Source: Puniceicoccales bacterium
GTDB lineage: Bacteria > Verrucomicrobiota > Verrucomicrobiia > Opitutales > JAIRKQ01
Reading direction: 5' to 3'
Assembly (NCBI GenBank): GCA_031288455.1
Contig: JAITRI010000027.1
Coordinates: forward strand, 1 to 11,303
Length of the DNA stretch: 11,303 nt
Part shown: in pieces, positions 1 through 7,812 of the stretch
Layout of the letters: each line of letters starts with the position of its first letter
Position numbering within the stretch: position 1 is the first letter of the stretch
Translations under genes and position numbers: made by a program
The notes under the pieces: generated by a model
Database searches by the model: none
The model's input: the letters and a program-made list of their open reading frames with translations, nothing else
What the model was told of the DNA's origin: nothing

Positions 1-1454
1 TCATGATTAGCGTGCTGCGAAAATTTTCCATAGATGCGGATTTTTTTGTTCCGCGGCGCGCGTGCGAAGGCTATGGCCTGTCATCGGAAATCATAGAGCG
101 CATACTTTCCGAGAAAAAATACGACACCGTGATCGCGTTGGATTGCGGGACAAATTCCGAGCAGGAGGTGGAGTTTTTGAAAAAAAATGCCATAGATGTG
201 CTGATTGTTGACCATCACCAGGCGAAAATGTTGCCAGTTGCCAAGTGTTGCATCGTAAATCCGCACGTGGAAAGTCAGCAAAATGATGGCAGTGGGAAAC
301 TTTTGTGCACCGTCGGGCTAGTTTTCAAGCTGTGCAGCGCGCTCCTGCGAACGCTCGCGAAAAAAAATGACCGCAGAGCATCCAATTATTCCCTAAAAAA
401 TGACCTGGATCTCGTGGCACTCGGAACAATCGGAGACATGGCCCACCTGATCCACGAAAATAGAATTTTCTGTAAATTTGGATTAAAAATTCTCAGTGGA
501 AAATCTCGACGTCCAGGAATTGAGGCGCTTTGCAGAGCCGCCGACATTCCAAGTGGAACAAATATCAAACAGTCGGACGTTTCCTTCAAACTGTGCCCGC
601 GGCTGAATGCGTGCGGACGTCTGGCGGATGCTGTGCTTCCGATAAATATGCTGCTGAGCAGCGATTTTAACGAGGCGATAACCTATGCCTATGAGCTGGA
701 CGAAACGAATAGAGAGCGGCAGCTCATAGAAAAGGAGATGACTCTACAGGCGGAGGAATTGGTAAAAGCGCACTACGCCGAATCCGCTGGCCTTGTTCTG
801 TACAATGGTGACTGGCATTCGGGTGTTGTGGGAATAGTTAGCGGGAAATTCGCGAGGGACTACGCGCGTCCGTGCATAGTTTTGGGGAATGAGCGCGGCA
901 TTGCCAAGGGATCCGGGCGCAGTCCAAGCAATACGAATTTGATAGATGTTCTCTGCGACTGTGTGGAATATTTGGAAACGTGGGGAGGGCATCCCTATGC
1001 CGTTGGCGTGTCAATTTTGCCGAAAAACATAGACGCATTTAGGGAAAAATTTAACGAGGCCGTGAAGCGCCACTCCAATGGCCCACAGTTGGCGGAACCC
1101 ATCGAATATTCGGCAGAGTTGGACCTGGAGGAGATCAGAGGAGAATTCATGGAAAAATTGGACCTTTTGCAGCCGTTTGGGCAGCGGAATCAGGAGCCGA
1201 TTTTCCTGATCAGCAACAGAAAAATAGATGATCTTCCGGAATCATTCGGGGCGCAGAAGTCGCACATAAAATTCTGGCTGACGGACAGACATTCGAAGCG
1301 AATTCTCGTGATCGGATGGCACAAGGCCAACAGCATTCCTCCCATTGGGACGGCACTGGATTTCACCGTTACCATCAACTACGAAATGTGGAATAAGATC
1401 AGTTCCATTCACTTGACAATGGTGGACTGGCGAGTGGCACGCCACCAGCGGTAA
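1..1454 (+). CDS. recJ: Single-stranded-DNA-specific exonuclease RecJ, 3' portion
   Basis: RecJ degrades single-stranded DNA 5' to 3' in recombinational and mismatch repair. Reading from the ATG at position 3, 483 codons end at TAA 1452-1454. Visible family motifs are DCGTNS (47-52), the DHH triad (70-72), GTIGDMAHL (141-149), PRLNACGRL (199-207), GVVGIVSGK (275-282), GSGRS (303-307) and GGH (328-330), the last being the DHHA1 nucleic-acid-binding motif. LLQPFGQRNQEP (389-400) belongs to the C-terminal OB-fold region. The N-terminal DYDADG-type motif that supplies the first metal ligands is absent. RecJ proteins are normally about 560-580 residues, so the reading frame must continue leftwards out of the window and the ATG at 3 is probably an internal methionine. 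The GGH motif reads GGHPYAVG where GGHxxAAG is usual. The gene converges on lysS across a 217-bp gap. Identification is firm; the true start is not visible. Confidence 0.95.
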   Translation, partial: MISVLRKFSIDADFFVPRRACEGYGLSSEIIERILSEKKYDTVIALDCGTNSEQEVEFLKKNAIDVLIVDHHQAKMLPVAKCCIVNPHVESQQNDGSGKLLCTVGLVFKLCSALLRTLAKKNDRRASNYSLKNDLDLVALGTIGDMAHLIHENRIFCKFGLKILSGKSRRPGIEALCRAADIPSGTNIKQSDVSFKLCPRLNACGRLADAVLPINMLLSSDFNEAITYAYELDETNRERQLIEKEMTLQAEELVKAHYAESAGLVLYNGDWHSGVVGIVSGKFARDYARPCIVLGNERGIAKGSGRSPSNTNLIDVLCDCVEYLETWGGHPYAVGVSILPKNIDAFREKFNEAVKRHSNGPQLAEPIEYSAELDLEEIRGEFMEKLDLLQPFGQRNQEPIFLISNRKIDDLPESFGAQKSHIKFWLTDRHSKRILVIGWHKANSIPPIGTALDFTVTINYEMWNKISSIHLTMVDWRVARHQR

Positions 1455-1630
1455 TTGCACACGAAAAGAGAGATCTCCGACTGTGGGATATTTTTGTCCA
1501 GTGTGATTTTCATTTTTTCAAGTGCCTTAAGTGCACACCTCACGCTAACTTCCAGTGGCCTCGCCAGTTTTTTTGGTATGCATCCGGATATTCCTCACCA
1601 CACTTTTTCAGCTTTCTCTGCAGCGGTCAT
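1409..1630 (-). pseudogene. Possible decayed or frameshifted small ORF in the recJ-lysS gap
   Basis: No family is recognised. On the minus strand an ATG at 1630 opens MTAAEKAEKVW and then meets TGA (1597-1595). The same frame is open again from 1594 to a TGA at 1411-1409 (61 codons), including ALKALEKMKITLDKNIPQS, and runs 46 bp into the 3' end of recJ. The next frame over reads KLKKCGEEYPDAYQ before CAA AAA AAC, then stops. A -1 shift at that A AAA AAC heptamer (1574-1568 region) would join it to the 61-codon frame. Two frame changes are needed for one continuous product, so decay or chance is likelier than a working gene. The 34-codon ORF from ATG 1513 is the only intact piece. Outside this, the 1455-1671 gap shows only the weak hairpin at 1556-1574. 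Confidence 0.2.
1556..1574 (+). terminator. Weak terminator-like hairpin downstream of recJ
   Basis: TGGC (1556-1559), loop CTC, GCCA (1563-1566), then G and seven T residues (1568-1574). The stem is only 4 bp, so this is a weak candidate. Its position about 100 nt after the recJ stop, before the convergent lysS gene, suits a terminator. The same A/T run is the slippery-like heptamer when read on the minus strand. Confidence 0.28.
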
Positions 1631-1671
1631 CTGTCCAAATTTTTATTTTCCGCGTGTTCCCTTTTTTTAAT

Positions 1672-3177
1672 TTATGAGTCCTGAACTTGGCCATGTTGCT
1701 GCTGGCGGAGCATCGGAAATAGTATGACATCGCGGATGCAGGACGCTCCCGTGAGTAAAACCACGAGGCGATCTATGCCTATTCCCATGCCTCCTGCCGG
1801 CGGCATACCGTATTCCAACGACAGCAGAAATTCGTTATCAAGATTATGCTTCTCCTCTCCGATCTGCCGCTCAAACATCTCACGCTGCACAAATGGGTCA
1901 TTTTGCTCCGAGTATGCCGGCGCAATTTCCTGTCCATTTATGCACAGTTCGAAAACATCAATGTGGCGACTGTCCCGCGCATTAATCTTCGCCAGTGGAC
2001 ATATCTCCCTCGGCAATTGCGTCACAAATGTTGGCTGTATCAATTTTGGTTCCACGATTTTGCTGTAAACGGCATTTGTTATTTCGAAATCTTCACTCTC
2101 CGCGTTTACTTCTATGGCGAGCTCTGCGCAGCGCTGCAATTTCTTTTCCTTTGTGAATGAAAACCAATCCGGATCGCCGGTTGCATCCACTATCGTGTCA
2201 TCGTAGCGCCTCTCGGCCCATTCGCCGCCGAGGTCTATGGTAACTCCCTCCGACGACACTATTTTCGTCGAACCGATGACTGAAATGCATAAATGCTCTA
2301 TTATTTCTCGCACGAGTTTCATCATGCCGCGGTAGTCGGAAAATGCCTGATAAATTTCGATGCTGGTGAATTCCGGATTGTGTTTGCGCGAAATTCCCTC
2401 ATTTCTGAAGATGCGGCCGATCTCAAACACACGGTCAAATCCGGCGACGAGCATGCGCTTGAGGAACAATTCCGTTGCAATTCTCAGGTAACAGTGCTGG
2501 TCAAGGGCATTCATGTGCGTTTCGAACGGCCTAGCGGCGGCTCCACCAACAATGCTCTGCAGGATTGGTGTCTCCACCTCTTCGAATCCCTTGTCCCACA
2601 AAAATTTCCTCATCTCCTTCACTATTTGGCAGCGCTTCTTCGCGCGATCCCTGGATTCGGCATTCACTATCAAATCCAGATACCGCTGCCGATAGATCTG
2701 ATCGCTGTCCGCCAATCCATGCCACTTGTCCGGAAGTGGACGGAGAGACTTCGCCACCATCAGGATGCCGCTGACGCGGACAGTTATTTCCCCAGTTTTC
2801 GTCCTGAAAAGTTCACCGCTGGCACCGATTATGTCACCGATGTCAAATTTTGTAAATTTTCTGTACTCATCATCGCCGATGCCATCCTGCGAAACATACA
2901 GCTGAATTTTTCCATCCGCATCCAAAATCTTTAGGAAACTTGCCTTTCCCATCAGGCGAAAGGCAACGATTCTGCCTGCCACATGCACAACTTCCTGCAC
3001 ATCAGCGGCGTCGCGGAACATTGCCTCCGCCTGCTTCGACGTGTGCTTGCGCTCAAAGTTTTGCGAAAATGGATCAAATCCGCCGGCACGCATGTCCTGA
3101 AGTTTCGCAGAGCGCATGGCAAAAATGTCGCTCTCGTTGACTTTTTCCAGTTTAGAATCCACCGCACTCCTCGGCAT
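1672..3177 (-). CDS. lysS: Lysyl-tRNA synthetase, class II
   Basis: LysS charges tRNA-Lys with lysine using ATP in the cytoplasm. The 501-residue product has the usual class II LysRS length. An N-terminal anticodon-binding OB fold spans roughly residues 62-150 (for example VHVAGRI, FLKILDADGKIQLYV). The catalytic domain follows: motif 1 around 196-210 (KGFEEVETPILQ), motif 2 at 257-276 (FRNEGISRKHNPEFTS), and motif 3 at 465-477 (GIGIDRLVVLLTG) followed by IRDVILFPMLR. The lysine-pocket stretch NGQEIAPAYSE (414-424) is present. The product ends in a short polar tail and TAA. It lies 56 bp downstream of rpsA on the same strand and is probably co-transcribed with it. The ATG at 3177 has only a distant GAG. 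An in-frame GTG at 3162 is preceded by GAGGAG at close spacing and would give 496 residues, so the exact start is uncertain. No intrinsic terminator is obvious after the stop. Confidence 0.96.
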   Translation of the reverse strand: MPRSAVDSKLEKVNESDIFAMRSAKLQDMRAGGFDPFSQNFERKHTSKQAEAMFRDAADVQEVVHVAGRIVAFRLMGKASFLKILDADGKIQLYVSQDGIGDDEYRKFTKFDIGDIIGASGELFRTKTGEITVRVSGILMVAKSLRPLPDKWHGLADSDQIYRQRYLDLIVNAESRDRAKKRCQIVKEMRKFLWDKGFEEVETPILQSIVGGAAARPFETHMNALDQHCYLRIATELFLKRMLVAGFDRVFEIGRIFRNEGISRKHNPEFTSIEIYQAFSDYRGMMKLVREIIEHLCISVIGSTKIVSSEGVTIDLGGEWAERRYDDTIVDATGDPDWFSFTKEKKLQRCAELAIEVNAESEDFEITNAVYSKIVEPKLIQPTFVTQLPREICPLAKINARDSRHIDVFELCINGQEIAPAYSEQNDPFVQREMFERQIGEEKHNLDNEFLLSLEYGMPPAGGMGIGIDRLVVLLTGASCIRDVILFPMLRQQQHGQVQDS

Positions 3178-3233
3178 AGCACGCGCAGCTCAACGGCGCC
3201 AATTGCATAGTGTTCATCGCATGTGGCTCCATA

Positions 3234-4913
3234 TCACTCCGTTCTATTCAACGACTCGTCTATTCCGGAGAACATTCCGGACAAACTTCCGAGCTCTTCG
3301 GAGCTTTTTATCTTATCAAATTCGCGCATTTCCTCCGCAAATGCCTCATCGTCGTAGTTGGCCGCCTTTATGGACAGCCCAATGCGCCTGTCATTCGGAT
3401 CGACTTTAATCACTCGCGCGGAGACGGTTTGGCCAACGGAAAGTACTGACTTTACTTTGTCTATGCGACTTTCAACGATCTGGCTTATGTGAACGAGGCC
3501 CTCCAAATCATCCTCCAACTTCACAAAAGCGCCGTACGGAACAATCCTAGTCACAACGCCTTCCACTATCGTCCCGACCTTGTACCTGCTGCGAATATTT
3601 GCCCACGGGTCCTCCGTCAGCTGCTTTATGCCGAGCGCTATCCTCTGCTGTTCGTGGTCTATGTGCAACACGATCGCATCCACCTCATCCCCCTTTTTCA
3701 GGAATTCATTGGGATTACTTATGTTGCGCGTCCAGCTCATGTCGCTCACGTGAATCATTCCGTCGATCCCCTCCTGCAGTTCGATGAATGCGCCGTAGGC
3801 CGTTATGTTTCGCACCTTACCGCGCACGTGCGCCCCAACCGGATAATTTCTGTACACCATTTCCCACGGATTTTCCTCCGTTTGTTTCAAGCTGAGCGCT
3901 ATCCTCTGCTCTTCCCGCGAAATTTCTATGACAATGGCATCTATTTCCTGCCCGATCCTGACGATTTCGCCAGGTTTCGTAACGCGTTTTGTCCATGACA
4001 TCTCCGTAACATGAATCAAGCCCTCGACGCCATCTTCGATTTCCACGAATGCGCCGTAGGGGACCATGTTTACCACCTTTCCGTGAATTTTGCTGCCGAT
4101 GGGGTAACGCCGCTCGATGTTGTCCCATGGATTCTGCATCGTCTGCTTAAGACCGAGCGATATGCGCTCCTTCTCCTGGTCGACGCCTATGACCATGACG
4201 TTGATTTTTTGGCCGGGTCTTACGGCATCGCTTGGGTGTGATACGCGTCCCCAACTCATGTCGGTTATGTGCAGAAGTCCATCAACGCCGTCAACGTCAA
4301 CGAATGCGCCGTAGTCGGTGGTGTTTTTGACGACGCCGGTGCGAATGTCTCCCACTTTAATCTCGCTGAGCAGGCCCTTGCGCTTCTCCTGCCGCTCCTC
4401 TTCTATCAATTCCCTGCGGGAAATGACAATATTTTTACGCTCCTGATTGATCTTCAGAATTTTGAACTCATAGGTATTCCCGATGTACTGATCGAGATTG
4501 ATCGGAGACTGCGTGTCAACCTGCGAAGCAGGCAGAAATGCATCGACGCCAATGTTGACGAGCAGTCCGCCCTTCACCTTTCCCTTAACGCGCCCTGGAA
4601 GAATCGACCCTTCTTCGCAATTTTCCACTATAAGTGCCCAATTTTTCTTCTGCAGGGCCTTATCGTGTGAAATTATCGGATTGCCATATTTGTCCTCCAG
4701 CTTCTCGATGTAAACGTCGACTTCGCTGCCAACCTCAAGCGATTCAATGTCGTCGAATTCAAGCGCCGAAATCACTCCCTCCGCCTTGCCTCCGATGTCG
4801 ATGACAACCTCGTTGTTCTGAATCTCCGAAACAACTCCAACGACCACAGAGCCCTCCTTTAAACTTGCAACCGGACGCGTCGCCAGAAGCTCTTCCATAA
4901 CTGTAGATACCAT
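3234..4913 (-). CDS. rpsA: 30S ribosomal protein S1
   Basis: S1 binds mRNA on the small ribosomal subunit and promotes initiation on structured or weak-Shine-Dalgarno messages. From ATG 4913 the protein has 559 residues, almost the classic length of S1. Six S1-type OB repeats can be followed at about 20-85, 102-168, 187-256, 273-343, 360-430 and 447-517. Repeats 3-6 share the YGAF core (201, 286, 373 and 460) and GLxHIT/VS motifs, and repeats 1 and 2 are more divergent, as usual. A short acidic, serine-rich tail follows repeat 6. I chose ATG 4913 because GGGA lies about 7 nt upstream and MVSTVMEELL resembles family starts. A TTG at 4961 would add 16 residues with no better support. The stop is TGA. 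The gene leads an rpsA-lysS pair. Autoregulation by S1 is known in other bacteria, but cannot be judged here. Confidence 0.96.
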   Translation of the reverse strand: MVSTVMEELLATRPVASLKEGSVVVGVVSEIQNNEVVIDIGGKAEGVISALEFDDIESLEVGSEVDVYIEKLEDKYGNPIISHDKALQKKNWALIVENCEEGSILPGRVKGKVKGGLLVNIGVDAFLPASQVDTQSPINLDQYIGNTYEFKILKINQERKNIVISRRELIEEERQEKRKGLLSEIKVGDIRTGVVKNTTDYGAFVDVDGVDGLLHITDMSWGRVSHPSDAVRPGQKINVMVIGVDQEKERISLGLKQTMQNPWDNIERRYPIGSKIHGKVVNMVPYGAFVEIEDGVEGLIHVTEMSWTKRVTKPGEIVRIGQEIDAIVIEISREEQRIALSLKQTEENPWEMVYRNYPVGAHVRGKVRNITAYGAFIELQEGIDGMIHVSDMSWTRNISNPNEFLKKGDEVDAIVLHIDHEQQRIALGIKQLTEDPWANIRSRYKVGTIVEGVVTRIVPYGAFVKLEDDLEGLVHISQIVESRIDKVKSVLSVGQTVSARVIKVDPNDRRIGLSIKAANYDDEAFAEEMREFDKIKSSEELGSLSGMFSGIDESLNRTE

Positions 4914-5195
4914 AAATTTCCCAATTTCTCGGGGTTGAATTAATAACCGACGCATGCCCAAACCATTCGAACACGCAAAAGAACAACTGCTGCAACCCTG
5001 AAGAATTGAACCAATAGTTCAAGCATAATGTTGCAAAAATTATCACCAAAAAATTCGAGCCGCTGCGGAAATGCGAAACCGTAGACAGAAGCGGCCATAA
5101 TTTTCAAGAAGCTCGGCGCATTGCACAGCCACCGCGCGGACGTACACCACCCACTGAACATATTTTAGCGTGACGCAGGGATAAAACATGTTTCG
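4914..5195 (-). other. rpsA upstream region with a perfect inverted repeat
   Basis: This 282-bp gap separates marC from rpsA and should hold the rpsA promoter and leader, though marC read-through is possible. The clearest structure is TTGAAC-CAATA-GTTCAA at 5006-5022, a perfect 6-bp inverted repeat about 95 nt upstream of the rpsA ATG. It could be a leader hairpin or an operator. GATAAT occurs on the minus strand just upstream of it, near 5039-5044, but has no good -35 at 16-18 bp. Weak open frames crossing the gap lack ribosome-binding sites and recognisable content. Confidence 0.35.
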
Positions 5196-5894
5196 CTATT
5201 TCTGCTGCTGCTGCGTTTGCTGCGATGCGCACTCGCCCGATGGCTTCAGCAGTCCAACGTCATCGTGCTTAATGCCGGTGATGATCATCTGCACCGCAAG
5301 GGCGGCGAGGATAAGCCCCGAAAGTCTATAGCTTAACCGCAGCACTGCCGGCGTTAGCCATTTGGTCCCGCGCGCACTGAATATTAGCAGCAGGTACAGC
5401 GCCGCCGCCACCGCCGTCAAAGCGGCCAATCCGACGATATTTTGAAAAAATCCATGCGCCTGATCCTGCAGCGTTATGAGGGCAGTGATGCACGACGGGC
5501 CACAAATTATCGGAATTCCAAATGGAGTTATGGCTATGTCAGGCCCCTTTACTCTCGTCTCAACAACCTCATTGATCTCATCCTGGGAAACTGATTCCTC
5601 CGGGTCCTCGGCGCGCAGCATCGATAGTCCTATCAGCATGATTATTATGCCGCCGGCTATGTAGAATGCTCCCATGGTTATCCCAAGAAATATGAAGATC
5701 TCCTGCCCAGCTATCGCAAAAAACAACATCGTGACATAGGCGACGAGGCTTCCAACTTTCGCAGTCCTGATGCGGCCATTCATCGTGGAATTTCCAGTCA
5801 TGCTCACAAATAGAGCAACAATTGCCAGCGGACTAATTATCACAAACAATCTTGTGAAATACATTATAAAGTACTGTATGCATCCTGTGTTCAT
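5196..5894 (-). CDS. MarC-family integral membrane protein
   Basis: This is a polytopic inner-membrane protein of the MarC/YchE/YhgN family. The function of the family is unresolved; it was named for a multiple-antibiotic-resistance locus, but a direct role in resistance is not established. From ATG 5894 there are 232 residues with about six hydrophobic segments: 8-31, 46-65, 67-92, 122-142, 150-172 and 188-208. The family-typical first helix has VIISPLAIVALFVSMT, and the middle has GIPIICGPSCITALI (126-140), matching the usual PLAIPLLAGPGAIT pattern. An acidic loop of about 95-118 (EDPEESVSQDE) separates the halves. The ATG at 5894 has AGGA five bases upstream, whereas the longer TTG start at 5939 has no such support. 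The C-terminus ends in a glutamine-rich tail (QQTQQQQK) coded by a short CAG run, an oddity. It lies between pfp and rpsA on the same strand with large gaps, so it is probably its own unit. Confidence 0.85.
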   Translation of the reverse strand: MNTGCIQYFIMYFTRLFVIISPLAIVALFVSMTGNSTMNGRIRTAKVGSLVAYVTMLFFAIAGQEIFIFLGITMGAFYIAGGIIIMLIGLSMLRAEDPEESVSQDEINEVVETRVKGPDIAITPFGIPIICGPSCITALITLQDQAHGFFQNIVGLAALTAVAAALYLLLIFSARGTKWLTPAVLRLSYRLSGLILAALAVQMIITGIKHDDVGLLKPSGECASQQTQQQQK

Positions 5895-6286
5895 TTGAAT
5901 CCTATGTTTCCATACCTCAGAATTGCATTTCGCCAGCAAGTCAAGTTTTTTTAGAAATTTTTATGAAAAATTCGGCAATTTCAAACGTTTGCGTCGCAAA
6001 TTTTACATGGCCAGTGGTGCGGCGCGACATCTGTGCATCCGCTGTGCTGCGCTAAGGATTCATGCCGCATGCTCAAATTTGAGGCGAAAGCGCGGCGCCG
6101 CAGATGACTCAGGCGCAGACTAATAAATCTAGAGAACATAATAAATCTAGAGAAAAGAGATGTCCCACGCGCGGAAACGCGGACGCCACCGTGGCTTTGT
6201 TTGCGGGCCGATGACATTTTGTCTATCGCTGCGGCAATATTTTTTATGGGAATTGAGACTGCTCAGATTTGCCGCGAAGGACTGAA
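5895..6286. other. 392-bp gap between marC and the phosphofructokinase gene; no supportable gene
   Basis: I see no convincing coding region. Open frames on both strands (5923-6123 plus, 5981-6217 minus) are arginine- and serine-rich, lack ribosome-binding sites and match nothing I know. The gap holds a tandem 16-bp repeat (listed separately), a CGCG-GAAA-CGCG mini-hairpin at 6170-6181, and a widely spaced inverted repeat GCGGCAA (6231-6237) / TTGCCGC (6269-6275) just after the phosphofructokinase stop. A marC promoter should lie on the minus strand here. TTGACT and A/T-rich stretches occur near 5940-5970, but no well-spaced -35/-10 pair stands out. Confidence 0.5.
6121..6154. repeat. Tandem direct repeat, two copies of a 16-bp unit
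   Basis: TAATAAATCTAGAGAA occurs at 6121-6136 and again, identically, at 6139-6154, giving an 18-bp period. It sits in the non-coding gap upstream of marC, about 230 bp from its ATG. Identical copies less than two helical turns apart could be paired regulator sites or a simple duplication. No protein is known to bind them from the sequence alone. Confidence 0.8.
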
Positions 6287-7510
6287 TTACAGTTGTCCGA
6301 TTTGCTTCAGGAAATTTATGAAATCGGGGGTTTTGGATGTGTCAAACTGTTTACCTCCCCTTATTCTGCTGAAATCTATGCAGGACATTTGGTTGCCACA
6401 TTCCTCGTCGAGCCCTATCACGCCCGACTTCCCATCGGTGGCGCAGCGCACCGCCATTTCAGCGCTGTCATTTATCAGCGTTATGTCGTAAATATTGGAT
6501 GGCGCAGAACGGGCAAAATATCCGCTCTTCTGCACGAGCACTTTTTCCGGATTGATCTTCTTGGCAAATTGCGATCCGAACCATTGTCCGGGATTGACGG
6601 TGTCCAGTTTAATGTGTCCAAATGCATCCCGTGCAATCTTCTCACCGCGCGATTCCATCTCAGCCACGATCTCATCGACGCATGCACCTTCGCTGACGAA
6701 AATATTGGCGCATCCCACGTAGTCGAGGATTCTTCGCAGCCGCGTCGCTTCCTTTTCCAGATCGAATGGAATTTCAGGGATGTACACACCGTGTATCGAA
6801 TATCTCTCCTTTGACATCCCAAGCGCGGCGATGAACTCCTTTTCCTCCAATTTTTTGGCGTATGATAGCGCAGCGGCGGCCGTCAACCACCCGCATTTCC
6901 GTCCCATTGTTTCGTGCACGATGAACATGCGTGGACTGGCCGTTGTTTCCGACACAATGTGCTCAAAAAATAGTGCGCTCTGCTCAGCGGCAGTGTTCGC
7001 CCCGAGACTCTGGGCGATTGGAAATATGTCATTGTCTATGGTTTTTGGCAGACCAATTACCTGCAGATGGTAATTATTATTCTTCAGATATTTCGCCAAA
7101 TCCGCCGCCACGGAATTTGTGTCGTCACCGCCTATGGTGTGCAAAACATCGACTCTATCCTTTGCCAACTGCTCAGCGGCAACACTCAGCGGCGCCTCTC
7201 CGAGCTTTACAAGTCCACGCTTGACGCAGTCGTCAACATTTGTCAGCTTTATTCGGCTGTTGCCTATGGGACTTCCGCCGAATTTGTACAGCCCATCAAT
7301 GGCCTCTATTGCGCCGCGCGTGATGCTGACTGATTCTCCCATCAGCAGCCCCCGATAGCCGTCGCGGTAGCAAATTATTTCTATGTCAGACGATAATTTG
7401 TCGTATTCCCTTACCAGCGCAGCGATGGCGGACGATAGGCACGGAGCGATTCCTCCCGCTGTCAATATTGCAACCTTCCTCATAAGTTGGGGCGAGCCTA
7501 TCACTGGCAT
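6287..7510 (-). CDS. pfp: Pyrophosphate-dependent 6-phosphofructokinase
   Basis: The enzyme phosphorylates fructose-6-phosphate to the 1,6-bisphosphate in glycolysis. With PPi as donor the step is reversible and saves ATP. From ATG 7510 there are 407 residues. The phosphoryl-donor site reads GGDDTN (127-132): the second Asp, in place of the Gly of ATP-type enzymes, is the accepted PPi signature. PKTIDND (155-161), with Lys before Thr, is the matching second signature and carries the catalytic Asp. HETMGR (199-204), the sugar-phosphate loop, and SEG (273-275) are also present. The length of about 400 fits the single-chain bacterial PPi group. Start choice is uncertain. GTG 7525 and ATG 7483 are alternatives; clear homology begins at MRKVAILTAGG (7483), while ATG 7510 has AGGA very close upstream. 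Donor specificity is inferred from motifs only. The gene stands alone on this strand with no close neighbour. Confidence 0.92.
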   Translation of the reverse strand: MPVIGSPQLMRKVAILTAGGIAPCLSSAIAALVREYDKLSSDIEIICYRDGYRGLLMGESVSITRGAIEAIDGLYKFGGSPIGNSRIKLTNVDDCVKRGLVKLGEAPLSVAAEQLAKDRVDVLHTIGGDDTNSVAADLAKYLKNNNYHLQVIGLPKTIDNDIFPIAQSLGANTAAEQSALFFEHIVSETTASPRMFIVHETMGRKCGWLTAAAALSYAKKLEEKEFIAALGMSKERYSIHGVYIPEIPFDLEKEATRLRRILDYVGCANIFVSEGACVDEIVAEMESRGEKIARDAFGHIKLDTVNPGQWFGSQFAKKINPEKVLVQKSGYFARSAPSNIYDITLINDSAEMAVRCATDGKSGVIGLDEECGNQMSCIDFSRIRGGKQFDTSKTPDFINFLKQIGQL

Positions 7511-7537
7511 TTTCCTATGCAACACAAAAATAAAAAT

Positions 7538-7566
7538 TTGACAGGCGCGATTCTTCTAAATTTATG
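7538..7566 (+). promoter_or_regulatory. Possible sigma70-type promoter upstream of tRNA-Lys
   Basis: A perfect TTGACA (7538-7543) is followed after exactly 17 bp by TTTATG (7561-7566), a poor -10. If used, it would give a leader of roughly 160 nt before the tRNA. It is immediately followed by TGGCC-TG-GGCCA (7567-7578), a short perfect inverted repeat. The remaining spacer to 7736 shows only small hairpins and no gene. Confidence 0.33.
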
Positions 7567-7736
7567 TGGCCTGGGCCAGTGACAAAGGGTCCATTTTCCT
7601 GGACGAAAAGTGCGACCGCGGACGCCGCATGCGGTGGCATCGAAGCGTGAAATTTTACGGTGAAAATTTTAAAATGCTTGCCTTTCGGCGCTCCGCGTCT
7701 TTGCTGAGTGGCACGTCTTTCGCCGAGATGTGTGTC

Positions 7737-7812
<76 letters not shown>

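Noticed and set aside
1595..1597. In-frame TGA in the recJ-lysS gap read as tryptophan (alternative genetic code)
   Set aside because: rpsA, the permease, the binding protein and the CPBP gene all end naturally in TGA, and their tryptophans are TGG, so the standard code applies.
2293..2934. 213-codon plus-strand open frame inside lysS
   Set aside because: It is fully antisense to a strongly identified lysyl-tRNA synthetase and shows no family motif, so it is a shadow frame.
3489..3998. 169-codon plus-strand open frame inside rpsA
   Set aside because: It is antisense to S1 repeats; its internal similarity is the mirror of the repeated S1 domains.
4911..4961. Longer rpsA start at TTG 4961
   Set aside because: The 16 added residues do not resemble S1 N-termini, and ATG 4913 has a better-placed GGGA.
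4940..5161. 73-codon minus-strand open frame in the rpsA leader
   Set aside because: It has no ribosome-binding site, a cysteine- and tryptophan-rich unnatural composition, and overlaps only the doubtful TTG extension of rpsA.
5981..6217. 78-codon minus-strand open frame between pfp and marC
   Set aside because: It is arginine/serine-rich, its internal SRFI repeat comes only from the 16-bp DNA repeat, and it has no ribosome-binding site or homology that I can see.
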